Assembly: GCF_938039215.1 (NCBI RefSeq) | Contig: NZ_CALHVI010000055.1 | Span: 1 to 64,000 of the forward strand | DNA from: an uncultured Porphyromonas sp. | GTDB taxonomy: Bacteria > Bacteroidota > Bacteroidia > Bacteroidales > Porphyromonadaceae | Direction: 5' to 3' | DNA length: 64,000 nt | Part shown: positions 24,512-32,291 of the stretch, piece after piece | How the letters are laid out: every line of letters starts with the position of its first letter | Numbering within the stretch: position 1 is the stretch's first letter | The notes under the pieces: model-generated | Told to the model about the DNA's origin: nothing | Databases searched by the model: none | What the model saw: the letters and a program-made list of their open reading frames with translations, nothing else | Translations under genes and position numbers: made by a program

Positions 24512-25633
24512 ATGAGCAAGCACTCTGTAGCCTACTACCAGCGCCTCAACGGACGGCGCGCCTTCGCCTCACGAGGGCATCATCGAGGTCATCACCATGG
24601 GCGTAGGTGGACTCGAGTCTTCGTCATACTCCTCCTAGTACTCCTCGTCGGGGTCGGGCTCACGGGCGGCTACCTCTATATGACACCCGCAGGTCGCCCC
24701 GCTACTGACACGACCTATATCTTCGTCGCTCCTGGAAGTAGCTATCAAGACCTCAATGCCCAGCTCCAGAAGAAGCTCTGGCTACGCTTCCCCCGCATCT
24801 TCAATCGTCTAGCTTCTTGGAAGGGGCTTAGCGACGCTCAGCATCCTCTACGTTCGGGTCGCTATGCCGTGCCCCGTGACTACACGATGCTCGAAGTCAT
24901 TGAGCTCCTCCAGCATGGAGAGCAGTCTCCTCTGACACTGACCCCTCTTGCGCTACGCACCAATAAGGAGCTGGTGGACTTCTTCGCCCAGCACCTTTGG
25001 GTCAAGGCCGACAGTCTACAAGCTCTACTCCAAGACTCAGATCTCATGAGAAGCTATGGGGCTTCCAGCGTGAACTTCTATGCTCAAGCCATCCGCCAAC
25101 CGATGACTCTTGCTTGGGATGCTTCTGCAAAGGCTGTCCTCGACAGCATCCATAGTGGTTACCTCCGCTTCTGGCAGGGGAAGCGCACCGAAGAAGCAGC
25201 TCGTCTAGGGCTCTCCCCTCTTGAGGTGACGACCCTCGCCTCCATCGTCGAGAGCGAATCAGCCAAGCCCGAAGAGTACAGACGTATCGCAGGACTTTAC
25301 CTCAATCGACTCAAGAAGGACATCCGTCTGCAGTCTGACCCCACGGTGAAGTATGCCGTAGGGGACTTCTCCCTCAAGCGGATCCGTGGAGAGCATCTGC
25401 GTGTCGTCTCCCCCTACAACACCTATCAAGTGAAGGGGCTTCCTCCTTCGCCCATCGTCCTACCTCGCACCTTGACGATCGATAGCGTGCTTGCAGCTGA
25501 GCAGCACGACTTCCTTTATATGTGCGCTAGGGAAGACTTCTCTGGCTATCACAACTTCGCCTCTACCTTCGCTGAGCATCTGGCTAATGCCAACCGCTAT
25601 CAGCAGACCCTTAATCAGCGAGGCATCCGATGA
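24512..25633 (+). CDS. mltG: Endolytic murein transglycosylase MltG
   Basis: A 373-residue inner-membrane lytic transglycosylase that cuts nascent glycan strands. It has a cytoplasmic, His/Arg-rich N-terminus (RGHHRGHHHGRR, 21-32), one membrane helix (about 35-57), then the YceG domain. The catalytic glutamate is Glu247 in ASIVESESAKPEEY. Downstream are LQSDPTVKYAVGD, SPYNTYQVKGLPPSPI and the final YHNFASTFAEHLAN, all family hallmarks. The usual FIPNTYEVYW-like stretch is degenerate here (around FYAQAIRQPMTLAW, 189-202). It overlaps tcdA by ATGA. Confidence 0.94.
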   Translation: MSKHSVAYYQRLNGRRAFASRGHHRGHHHGRRWTRVFVILLLVLLVGVGLTGGYLYMTPAGRPATDTTYIFVAPGSSYQDLNAQLQKKLWLRFPRIFNRLASWKGLSDAQHPLRSGRYAVPRDYTMLEVIELLQHGEQSPLTLTPLALRTNKELVDFFAQHLWVKADSLQALLQDSDLMRSYGASSVNFYAQAIRQPMTLAWDASAKAVLDSIHSGYLRFWQGKRTEEAARLGLSPLEVTTLASIVESESAKPEEYRRIAGLYLNRLKKDIRLQSDPTVKYAVGDFSLKRIRGEHLRVVSPYNTYQVKGLPPSPIVLPRTLTIDSVLAAEQHDFLYMCAREDFSGYHNFASTFAEHLANANRYQQTLNQRGIR

Positions 25634-26397
25634 CCCTTCCACCAGAGAGTCCAGCTTGGACGGAGCGCACACAGCTCCTCTTCGGAGAGGAACGTGTCAA
25701 GGAGCTAGCAGCGTGCCATGTGCTGGTCGTTGGCTTGGGTGGTGTGGGTGGCTATGCAGCCGAACTCATCGCTCGTGCAGGTATTGGGCGCATGACGATC
25801 GTCGATGCAGACACCGTCCAGCCCTCCAATATCAACCGCCAGCTCATAGCGACGACCAAGACCATCGGACAGCCGAAGTCTTCCGCTCTTGCCGAGCGCC
25901 TTCTCTCGATCAATCCCGACCTCCAGCTTGAGGTGATCCAAGCCTTCCTCAAGGATGAATCGCTCACTGAGCTCCTTGATCGTCATCGCTACGACTATAT
26001 CGTCGATGCCATTGACTCCCTTACCCCCAAGACCCATCTGATCGCTCAAGCCCTTCAGCGAGGTCTGCCGATCATCAGTTCGATGGGTGCTGGGGCTAAG
26101 AGCGATCCCTTCAAGATCCAGCTAGCGGATCTCAGTCGCAGTAATAGCTGTACGCTAGCTCGAGTCCTACGCAAGCGTCTACGCAAACTTGGTGTACACA
26201 AGGGACTCCCCGTCGTCTTCTCCTCCGAGCTTCCCGATCCGAATGCAGTGAAGGAGATCCAAGGCGAACAATGCAAGCGCTCCACAGCAGGTACTGTCTC
26301 CTACATGCCCGCCCTCTTCGGTTGCCACCTCGCTGCCTACGTCATACAGCACCTACAAAAGGCTACACCTTCTACAGAGACGACATCAGCCCTATGA
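25630..26397 (+). CDS. tcdA: tRNA threonylcarbamoyladenosine dehydratase
   Basis: A 255-residue E1-like enzyme of the ThiF/MoeB/HesA superfamily. TcdA (CsdL) cyclises t6A of tRNA to ct6A using ATP. The nucleotide-binding loop VVGLGGVGGYAAELI is at residues 33-47, followed by DADTVQPSNINRQLIA, the DAIDSLTPKTHLI stretch and SSMGAGAKSDPFKIQLADL. GTVSYMPALFGCHLAAYVI near the end is characteristic of this subfamily and separates it from ThiF. It overlaps mltG and lolD by ATGA each. Confidence 0.93.
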   Translation: MTLPPESPAWTERTQLLFGEERVKELAACHVLVVGLGGVGGYAAELIARAGIGRMTIVDADTVQPSNINRQLIATTKTIGQPKSSALAERLLSINPDLQLEVIQAFLKDESLTELLDRHRYDYIVDAIDSLTPKTHLIAQALQRGLPIISSMGAGAKSDPFKIQLADLSRSNSCTLARVLRKRLRKLGVHKGLPVVFSSELPDPNAVKEIQGEQCKRSTAGTVSYMPALFGCHLAAYVIQHLQKATPSTETTSAL

Positions 26398-27092
26398 TCA
26401 TAGAAGCGACCAACATCCATAAGAGCTTCGGCTCGCTTGAAGTCCTCAAGGGCATTGACCTTAGCGTTGATGCTCGGGAAGTCATCTCGATCGTCGGAGC
26501 CAGTGGAGCAGGTAAGACCACACTCCTTCAGATCCTCGGCACACTTGAGGCTCCTAGCCCAGGAGCTTCGCTGAAGATCTGTGGTCAAGAAGTGACAACC
26601 CTCAGCGCTCGCAAGCAAGCTGAACTACGAAACGAACAGATCGGCTTCATCTTCCAAGCTCATCAATTACTCCCCGAGTTCACCGCCCTTGAGAACGTGA
26701 TGCTCCCCGCCCTTCTCCGTGGAGATCGACGAAGCCGAGCCAAGGACAGAGCCCGTGCCCTCCTCTGTCGTCTTGGGCTCGAAGCACGTATGACCCACAA
26801 GCCTTCTGAACTATCGGGTGGAGAAAGTCAGCGTGTAGCCGTTGCCCGAGCTCTGATCAATGAGCCAGCGGTGATCTTCGCCGACGAACCTTCAGGGAGC
26901 CTCGATACCGCCAACAAGGAAAGCCTGCACCAACTCTTCTTCGACCTAAGAGCCGAACTAGGGCAAACCTTCGTCATCGTCACCCATGACCCCGCCTTCG
27001 CCGCCGAGGCTGACCGCATGATCAGTCTCAAGGATGGCTTGATCGAATCAATCCACGTGCGCCAAGACCCGACGACTACACCCCAGCTCTAA
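26394..27092 (+). CDS. lolD: ABC transporter ATPase, LolD type
   Basis: A 232-residue ATPase. I start at 26394 (MIIEATNIHKSFGSLEVL), overlapping tcdA by ATGA; the longer open frame upstream runs inside tcdA. Walker A GASGAGKTT is at 35-43, the signature LSGGESQRVAVARAL near 140, Walker B VIFADEPSGSLD near 163, and the switch His in VIVTHD. The sequence fits the LolD/MacB/FtsE group; LolD drives release of lipoproteins from the inner membrane. No LolC/LolE partner is next to it, so LolD is the most likely but not proven role. Confidence 0.85.
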   Translation: MIIEATNIHKSFGSLEVLKGIDLSVDAREVISIVGASGAGKTTLLQILGTLEAPSPGASLKICGQEVTTLSARKQAELRNEQIGFIFQAHQLLPEFTALENVMLPALLRGDRRSRAKDRARALLCRLGLEARMTHKPSELSGGESQRVAVARALINEPAVIFADEPSGSLDTANKESLHQLFFDLRAELGQTFVIVTHDPAFAAEADRMISLKDGLIESIHVRQDPTTTPQL

Positions 27093-27100
27093 CCCCATCC

Positions 27101-27805
27101 ATGCGCCAGAGGAAGATGACGACCAGCCGAAGCGAACGAATGTTCCTCTTCATCCTAGCCCTGATCACCCTCTCAGGGCTGGCGCTCTATGCCTTCGCAC
27201 CACACAGCCCCATTTCCCACTCTGGACAAAACGCACTAGACGGGCAGCTCGCACAAGAGCCTTCTCTAGGCAAGCAAGACTCCCTCATCAAGAACCCCCA
27301 CTATGTCGGGCCTCCTATGGGGCAGGGCAAGACCATAGAGAAGTACAAGCGCTATGTCTCCCTTGATCTGAATGGGGTCGACTCGCTGACGCTACTCCGT
27401 GTCCCAGGGATTGGCCCTGCCTTTGCCCATCGCATCCTCGCTCTTCGTACCCGCCTCGGTGGCTACTACACCGTCCTACAGCTTCAGGAGGTCTACGGCA
27501 TGGACGAAGACAAGTTCCTCTCCCTTCGTCCGTGGTTTGTCATCAAGACACCCCCGAAGCGACATCCCCTCACCCACCTCAGAGCTGACTCACTCCCTTG
27601 GCATCCCTACCTCTCTCGGGAGCAGAGCAATGCGCTGAGGAAGCTCATTCTCCGACACGGCGCTCGGCTCTCGTGGAGCGTCCTCCGTGCCGAAGGGCAC
27701 TTCTCCCGGGAAGACAGCATCCGCCTCTGCCCCTACTTCGTCAATGGACCAAGGACGACAGAGACTTCCTCTACCCACTCCGACACGATCCTAAACCAAC
27801 CCTAA
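27101..27805 (+). CDS. Helix-hairpin-helix (ComEA-like) protein
   Basis: A 234-residue protein with one N-terminal membrane anchor (MFLFILALITLSGLALYAF, about 14-32). A first helix-hairpin-helix unit is clear: LLRVPGIGPAFAHRILALR and YYTVLQLQEVYGMDEDKF. A second, weaker one follows (HPYLSREQSNALRKLILRHG and REDSIRLCPYFV). Such pairs occur in ComEA-like DNA-binding proteins of Bacteroidota. The anchor suggests it acts outside the inner membrane, possibly in DNA uptake, but no com genes are near. It lies between lolD (8 nt) and hemB (3 nt). Confidence 0.78.
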   Translation: MRQRKMTTSRSERMFLFILALITLSGLALYAFAPHSPISHSGQNALDGQLAQEPSLGKQDSLIKNPHYVGPPMGQGKTIEKYKRYVSLDLNGVDSLTLLRVPGIGPAFAHRILALRTRLGGYYTVLQLQEVYGMDEDKFLSLRPWFVIKTPPKRHPLTHLRADSLPWHPYLSREQSNALRKLILRHGARLSWSVLRAEGHFSREDSIRLCPYFVNGPRTTETSSTHSDTILNQP

Positions 27806-27808
27806 ACA

Positions 27809-28783
27809 ATGTATCCTACAACTCGCCTGCGCCGTATGCGCATGACCCCCAACCTCCGCGCCCTTGTCCGTGAGACTTCCCTTGAGCCCTCGGACTTCAT
27901 CGCTCCCCTCTTCGTCGTCCACGGCACCTCCATCCGTGAGGAGATCAAGACCATGCCTGGGCAGTACCGCCTCTCTGTCGATGAGCTCGTCAAGGAGTGC
28001 CAAGCGCTCTATGAAGTAGGTGTCCTCTCCGTCATGCTCTTCGGCATCCCAGCCCACAAGGATAAGACTGGGAGCGAAGCCTACGCTAAGGAGGGTATCG
28101 TACAGCAAGGCATACGGGCTCTGAAGGCAGCTCTCCCCGAACTCATCGTCATCGCAGACATCTGCATGTGCGAGTACACCGACCACGGGCACTGCGGGAT
28201 CCTCCACGATCACTACACCGTAGACAATGATGCTACGCTGCCCTATCTCTGTCGCCAAGCCGTCTCCTTCGCCCAAGCGGGAGCCGATATCGTTGCACCT
28301 TCGGACATGATGGACGGCCGTATTGCCGCCATGCGTAAGGCACTAGACGAAGCTGGCTACGAACAGCTACCGATCATGTCGTATGCAGCGAAATTCAGTT
28401 CGGCCTTCTACGGTCCTTTCCGTGACGCAGCAGACTCTGCCCCCAGCTTCGGCGACCGTCGCAGCTACCAGATGGATCCTGCGAACATCCGTGAAGCCAT
28501 GCGTGAGATCGAGGGAGATATCGCCGAAGGTGCTGACATCGTCATGGTCAAGCCCGCCCTGCCTTATCTAGATGTCTTGCGCTGGGCTCGTGACCGCTTC
28601 GATCTTCCTCTGGCAGCCTATCAGGTCAGCGGAGAATATGCGATGATCCAAGCTGCAGGGCTCAATGGCTGGATCGACCGTGAGCGCATCATGATGGAGA
28701 GCCTTCTCTCGATCAAGCGTGCTGGGGCAGACCTCATCCTCACCTACTTCGCTCGAGAAGCTGCCGAACTGCTTCGTCGCTAA
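27809..28783 (+). CDS. hemB: Porphobilinogen synthase (delta-aminolevulinate dehydratase)
   Basis: A 324-residue enzyme that joins two 5-aminolevulinates to porphobilinogen in tetrapyrrole synthesis. The cysteine-rich metal site DICMCEYTDHGHCG is near 113-126. The two active-site lysines are visible in MSYAAKFSSAFYGPFRDAA (about 196) and VMVKPALPYLD (about 250). RRSYQMDPANIREAMRE is another signature. Length is normal. It starts 3 nt after the helix-hairpin-helix gene. Confidence 0.97.
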   Translation: MYPTTRLRRMRMTPNLRALVRETSLEPSDFIAPLFVVHGTSIREEIKTMPGQYRLSVDELVKECQALYEVGVLSVMLFGIPAHKDKTGSEAYAKEGIVQQGIRALKAALPELIVIADICMCEYTDHGHCGILHDHYTVDNDATLPYLCRQAVSFAQAGADIVAPSDMMDGRIAAMRKALDEAGYEQLPIMSYAAKFSSAFYGPFRDAADSAPSFGDRRSYQMDPANIREAMREIEGDIAEGADIVMVKPALPYLDVLRWARDRFDLPLAAYQVSGEYAMIQAAGLNGWIDRERIMMESLLSIKRAGADLILTYFAREAAELLRR

Positions 28784-28808
28784 TTCCTCTACTTCTCCTG
28801 CTACGCTC

Positions 28809-28994
28809 ATGGCTTATCGTCGTCCCTTGACTCCGGTGCAGATGGTCATCATCTCTGCCCTCTGGCTTGCCCTCGTCCTCTGGATCCTCTTCGGTGGAGC
28901 TCGACTCGATGGCCCCACACTCTTGACCCTTTTGCTCTCGGGTGTGATCGTCTTCTACCCGATCGTCAAGAGTTGGCGTGAGCGACGACGCTAG
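28809..28994 (+). CDS. Small two-helix membrane protein, hypothetical
   Basis: A 61-residue protein starting MAYRRPLTPVQM at 28809. It has two membrane helices (about 11-28 and 36-51) and a basic tail SWRERRR. Small size and no known motif; function unknown. It begins 25 nt after hemB and is followed by a clear terminator, so it is likely the last gene of the sulP-to-hemB run. Confidence 0.65.
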   Translation: MAYRRPLTPVQMVIISALWLALVLWILFGGARLDGPTLLTLLLSGVIVFYPIVKSWRERRR

Positions 28995-29028
28995 GCCTTC
29001 GCAGCCCATCCCCTTACCCGCATATACT

Positions 29029-29077
29029 CGTATCCCTAGAGACTCGTTCTGGAAGTCTCTAGGGGATACGTCTTTTA
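29029..29077 (+). terminator. Intrinsic terminator after the hemB run
   Basis: CGTATCCCTAGAGACT and AGTCTCTAGGGGATACG (29029-29070) form a stem of about 16 bp with one bulge, followed by TCTTTTAT. The gap continues to 29424 with palindrome array A3 and a promoter box. Confidence 0.85.
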
Positions 29078-29182
29078 TCTCTAAGGGGAGGTAAGCAGCT
29101 ATGCCCCAGACTGCTCTAGAAGCTGGAGCATATAGCCACTTAGATCATAGATAAACATGCTCTTCGAAAGCCCTCTGGAGAA

Positions 29183-29270
29183 ACCCACTGTAGGTCGCAT
29201 CGACGACCTACGGTAGGTCGGTGAGACGACCCACAGTAGGTTTTTAGAGCGACCTACCGTGGGTCGTTTT
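29183..29270. repeat. Palindrome array A3, four 13-mer units
   Basis: Units at 29183, 29206, 29229 and 29252 (ACCCACTGTAGGT, ACCTACGGTAGGT, ACCCACAGTAGGT, ACCTACCGTGGGT) with gaps of exactly 10 nt. T-runs follow unit 3 (29241 on) and unit 4 (29267 on). Its spacers are nearly identical to those of array A4 at 30509, and the two copies bracket one glycosyltransferase gene in the same orientation. Confidence 0.92.
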
Positions 29271-29355
29271 TTCACCCCCTCTTGGGGCTCTGTCCGTGCA
29301 GCTATGCCACCCTCCCTGAAGGGATAGATGGCTCGATACTACTGACCCTTTTCAT

Positions 29356-29363
29356 TATCTTTG
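29356..29363 (+). promoter_or_regulatory. -7 box for the lone glycosyltransferase
   Basis: TATCTTTG, an exact TAnnTTTG match, about 60 nt before the ATG at 29425. No TTTG at the expected -33 distance. Confidence 0.5.
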
Positions 29364-29424
29364 TGAACTAGCCAACAGCATAGGCTATGATCCCATTGAT
29401 AGAGATAAAGTTAGGCATAAGGCA

Positions 29425-30309
29425 ATGAGCATAAATTATCAAGAATTAGTACCTCAAAAGACATTAGGAAAGGAAATAAGTCATCACATCTTCCAAACTT
29501 ATCGAACAAAGAGTGGACTACCTCACGAGATAGAGCAGAACATTGAGTACCTCAAGCGCTCTAATCCCGAATATCAGTACCACCTCTTTGACGACGAAGA
29601 CATCAAAGCCTTCATCCTTGAGCACTACGGAGAGGTCATTTGGAGCTATTATCAGCGCATTGCTCCAGATTATGGTGCGGCACGTGCCGACTTCTTTCGC
29701 TATCTCCTCGTCTATGAACTAGGAGGAGTATATATTGACATAAAGTCTTCTCTTGACCGACCGCTCAAGGAAGTACTCCGCCCCGAGGATAAGTTCATCC
29801 TCACCCATTGGGACAACCTCCCAGGAGGGCAGTACGAGGGTATCGGGATCTTCCCCGAACTGAATTTTCTCCCTCGTGGCGAATACATCCAGTGGTGCAT
29901 CGCCTCTGTCGCTGGTCACCCCTTCCTCAGAGCCGTTATCTTACAGATGCTTCGCAATATCGATGAGTACAGCCCCTTCAAGCACGGAGCAGGGCTTTGG
30001 GGTGTACTGCGCACTACTGGTCCCGTCATGTACACCAAGACCATCGAGTCCATGCGCTCCACTCTGGTCGAAGGGCAAGACTACCGCCTACTCAACAAGC
30101 CTCAGGAAGTCGGTCTGCGCTACTCCATCTATGATACAGCTGGAGTCTACGGGCACAAAAAGGTGCTCAAGGCCAACTACAACAAAGCCTATACCCCTAT
30201 CATTACGACTCCTAATCGACCGCTTTACGCTAGGTGTGCCAAGGCTTATCTCTTTGCTCTGTTAGCACTGCGTGTCTTCCGAGACAAGATAACGACACGT
30301 CTCAAATAG
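29425..30309 (+). CDS. GT32-like glycosyltransferase (capsular polysaccharide synthesis type)
   Basis: A 294-residue protein. The N-terminal ISHHIFQTYRT and the central YGAARADFFRYLLVYELGGVY followed by IDIKSSL match the GT32/Och1-like, DXD-containing sugar transferase family. In this copy the second acid of the usual DXD is replaced (DIK), a form that also occurs in capsule-type members. The N-terminal part of the gene is more AT-rich than its neighbours (SINYQELVPQKT, AAATTATC-type codons). It stands alone between a terminator and another terminator, with palindrome arrays A3 and A4 on either side and no other polysaccharide gene near. It probably decorates a surface glycan. It may be a laterally acquired cassette (inference). 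Confidence 0.85.
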   Translation: MSINYQELVPQKTLGKEISHHIFQTYRTKSGLPHEIEQNIEYLKRSNPEYQYHLFDDEDIKAFILEHYGEVIWSYYQRIAPDYGAARADFFRYLLVYELGGVYIDIKSSLDRPLKEVLRPEDKFILTHWDNLPGGQYEGIGIFPELNFLPRGEYIQWCIASVAGHPFLRAVILQMLRNIDEYSPFKHGAGLWGVLRTTGPVMYTKTIESMRSTLVEGQDYRLLNKPQEVGLRYSIYDTAGVYGHKKVLKANYNKAYTPIITTPNRPLYARCAKAYLFALLALRVFRDKITTRLK

Positions 30310-30362
30310 AGTATTTGTATTGATGCGAGAAGCTCTACTCAAGTAGGACATAGCACTTATAA

Positions 30363-30412
30363 GCTCCCCCCTGGTCTCTAGGTATAGAGTTCGGAGGGGA
30401 GCAGTCTTTTCT
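30363..30412 (+). terminator. Terminator after the lone glycosyltransferase
   Basis: GCTCCCC (30363-30369) pairs with GGGGAGC (30396-30402), followed by AGTCTTTTC. The stem is 7 bp, extended by a partly paired internal region. Confidence 0.65.
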
Positions 30413-30508
30413 AGGTAGCTCAGACAAGGGAGAGCATCATACTTCCGGAACATAGGGAGGCTGAAAGGCCAAGTATATAGGAGGGAGAAGAGAAGACACT
30501 CTAGAGAA

Positions 30509-30596
30509 GCCTACGGTGGGTCGCATCGACGACCTACCGTAGGTCGGTGAGGCGACCCACAGTAGGTTTTTAGAGCGACCTACCGTGGATCGTTTT
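30509..30596. repeat. Palindrome array A4, four 13-mer units
   Basis: Units at 30509, 30532, 30555 and 30578 (GCCTACGGTGGGT, ACCTACCGTAGGT, ACCCACAGTAGGT, ACCTACCGTGGAT), gaps exactly 10 nt. Spacers CGCATCGACG, CGGTGAGGCG and TTTTAGAGCG match array A3 almost base for base. T-runs follow units 3 and 4. Lies between convergent glycosyltransferase and xerD genes. Confidence 0.92.
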
Positions 30597-30741
30597 TTCA
30601 CCCCTCCCAAGAGCCCATTCTATGCGGGTGGTTGCACCTCCTTCTTCAGAGCAAAATCTTCGCTTCAAAAAGAGCCGAAGGGAAGCCACCAAAAGCTCGA
30701 ACCTTTGACTGTCAGCGCAGGAGCTGATGTAGAGAGGAGTG

Positions 30742-30819
30742 CCCCCTAATAGATGAGTCCCGACCGTGGAGCTAATTTCTCGGGAGTGCCACTGGATCGT
30801 GAGACGGAAGTGTAGGGGG
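30742..30819. other. Possible structured RNA or 3' region of xerD
   Basis: The 30597-30845 stretch has no gene. Within it CCCCCTA (30742-30748) and TAGGGGG (30813-30819) form a perfect 7-bp closing stem, and TCCCGA/TCGGGA pair inside. It lies just downstream of xerD on the minus strand. This may be a terminator-like or small RNA fold; evidence is weak. Confidence 0.25.
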
Positions 30820-30845
30820 TAGGCGTGGAAAAAATTGGAAAATCG

Positions 30846-31745
30846 CTACTTGCGATTGCGTGGATGGAAGTTCTCGATCTGCTCTCGGAGCTTCGAGCGG
30901 TCGATGTGGGTATAGATCTCGGTCGTGGCGATGTCTTCATGGCCCAGCATCAGTTGGATCGCTTGGAGGTTAGCACCGCCTTCGAGCAGCGCCGTGGCGA
31001 AGCTGTGGCGGAAGGTATGGGGGCTGATCGTCTTCGTGATGCCTGCCGACTGAGCAGCTTCACGGATGAGGACGAAGACGGTGATACGAGATATTGCCTT
31101 GCCCAGACGGCTGAGGAAGACATAATCCTCTTGTCCTCGGCGAGGGGTCGCTCGGTCGGGATCACTTAGGTAGCGTGAGATCTCTTGGACGGCAGCTGCG
31201 CTCAGCGGGACAAGGCGTTGCTTGCTCCCCTTACCCTGTACACGCAGATAACCTTCGTCAAGGAAGAGGTCAGGGAAGGTCAGGTGACACAGTTCGCTCA
31301 CCCGTAGGCCACAGCTGAAGAGCACCTCGATGATGGCACGATTGCGCTGGCCTTCGACCCCGCCTTTGCTCCCTGCCGCTTCGATGATCCGATCGATCTC
31401 TTCGGTGGTAAGTACCGTAGGTAGGTAGCGCCCCTTGCGTGGCACCTCCAGCAGTGCCGTGGGATCCGTCTCGATATAGCCCTCCAGCAGCAGATAGCGC
31501 CCAAAGGAGCGGATCCCCGAGATGATACGGGAGACGGATGTGGGACTGATGCCCAGATCATGCAGGGTCGCAATGAAATGTTGCAGCCGAGGATAGTCGA
31601 CCTCTGCCATCTCGATCCCTTCAGAATCGAGGTAACTCAAGAGTTTATCAACATCGGAGAGGTAGGCCTCACAGGTGTTGGCAGAGAGGTTGAGTTCGAA
31701 GCGAAGATAGGAGAGGAATTGGGTGCGGATATCGGAGGGCAACAT
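30846..31745 (-). CDS. xerD: Tyrosine recombinase XerD
   Basis: A 299-residue site-specific recombinase of the chromosome-dimer resolution type. It has the N-terminal SAM-like core-binding domain (FELNLSANTCEAYLSDVDKL) and the catalytic domain. The catalytic residues lie in CGLRVSELCHL (Arg), QGKGSKQRLVPL (Lys), HTFRHSFATALLEGG (His, Arg), LGHEDIATTEIYTH (His and Tyr). Start is ATG 31745; a GTG one codon upstream is possible. It is read away from aroQ, with an overlapping two-way promoter between them. Standing alone and full length, it is more likely the housekeeping XerD than an integrase of a mobile element. Confidence 0.93.
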   Translation of the reverse strand: MLPSDIRTQFLSYLRFELNLSANTCEAYLSDVDKLLSYLDSEGIEMAEVDYPRLQHFIATLHDLGISPTSVSRIISGIRSFGRYLLLEGYIETDPTALLEVPRKGRYLPTVLTTEEIDRIIEAAGSKGGVEGQRNRAIIEVLFSCGLRVSELCHLTFPDLFLDEGYLRVQGKGSKQRLVPLSAAAVQEISRYLSDPDRATPRRGQEDYVFLSRLGKAISRITVFVLIREAAQSAGITKTISPHTFRHSFATALLEGGANLQAIQLMLGHEDIATTEIYTHIDRSKLREQIENFHPRNRK

Positions 31746-31767
31746 CACGAAAGTGAGAATTTTAAAT

Positions 31768-31783
31768 TATCTTTGCAAAGGTA
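31768..31783. promoter_or_regulatory. Overlapping divergent -7 boxes for aroQ and xerD
   Basis: The 16-nt TATCTTTGCAAAGGTA contains TATCTTTG on the plus strand (31768-31775, for aroQ) and TACCTTTG on the minus strand (31783-31776, for xerD), back to back as a near-palindrome. Polymerase could not occupy both at once, so the two genes may compete for transcription. Neither has a good TTTG at -33. Confidence 0.6.
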
Positions 31784-31823
31784 AGATAAGCAGACAAAAA
31801 GAATACCCCCCAGCAAGGAACAA

Positions 31824-32270
31824 ATGTGGATAGAGATCATCAACGGCCCCAACCTAAATAGGCTAGGGGAGCGTGAGCCAGGGATCTACGGCACCGTGTC
31901 GATGGAGGCCTATCTGGAGACGCTGCACCAGCTCTACGATGATCGCCTGAGACTGACCTACTTCCAGTCGAACCACGAGGGGGCACTTATCGATCGGCTC
32001 TATGAGAGCCATGATGCCGGCGTAGATGCCTTCATCCTCAATGCAGGTGCCTACACCCATACTTCTCTGGCTCTAGCAGATGCTCTGAGAGCCATCACTC
32101 CCCCCACCATCGAAGTCCATATCTCCAACGTCTATCAGCGTGAAGAGCTCCGCCAGCGTTCGCTCCTCTCGAGTGCTTGTCAGGGAGTCATCGTAGGCTT
32201 CGGGATGGATGGCTATCGTCTAGCCATCGAGGCCATACTCGGGAGTACTACCCCCCATCCAAACAGATAG
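31824..32270 (+). CDS. aroQ: 3-dehydroquinate dehydratase, type II
   Basis: A 148-residue dodecamer-forming dehydroquinase of the shikimate pathway. The N-terminal NGPNLNRLGEREPGIYG holds the catalytic Tyr22 on the flexible lid. FQSNHEGALIDRLY and NAGAYTHTSLALADAL form the substrate site. The catalytic His lies in IEVHISN near 101. The position after NV, often His, is Tyr here (NVYQREELR). Starts about 50 nt after its -7 box and ends 21 nt before pyk. Confidence 0.96.
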   Translation: MWIEIINGPNLNRLGEREPGIYGTVSMEAYLETLHQLYDDRLRLTYFQSNHEGALIDRLYESHDAGVDAFILNAGAYTHTSLALADALRAITPPTIEVHISNVYQREELRQRSLLSSACQGVIVGFGMDGYRLAIEAILGSTTPHPNR

Positions 32271-32291
32271 TTTATTACCCAAATAGGAATT

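Noticed and set aside
26271..26393. Longer N-terminus for the LolD-like ATPase
   Set aside because: The extra 41 residues lie inside tcdA in another frame and do not look like an ABC protein; the ATGA overlap start is better.
30597..30845. tRNA or other known RNA gene
   Set aside because: No cloverleaf, CCA end or T-loop signature was found; only a weak stem is visible.
30846..31745. XerD-like gene as an integrase of a mobile element
   Set aside because: No attachment-site repeats, cargo genes or transfer genes nearby; length and motifs fit the housekeeping recombinase.
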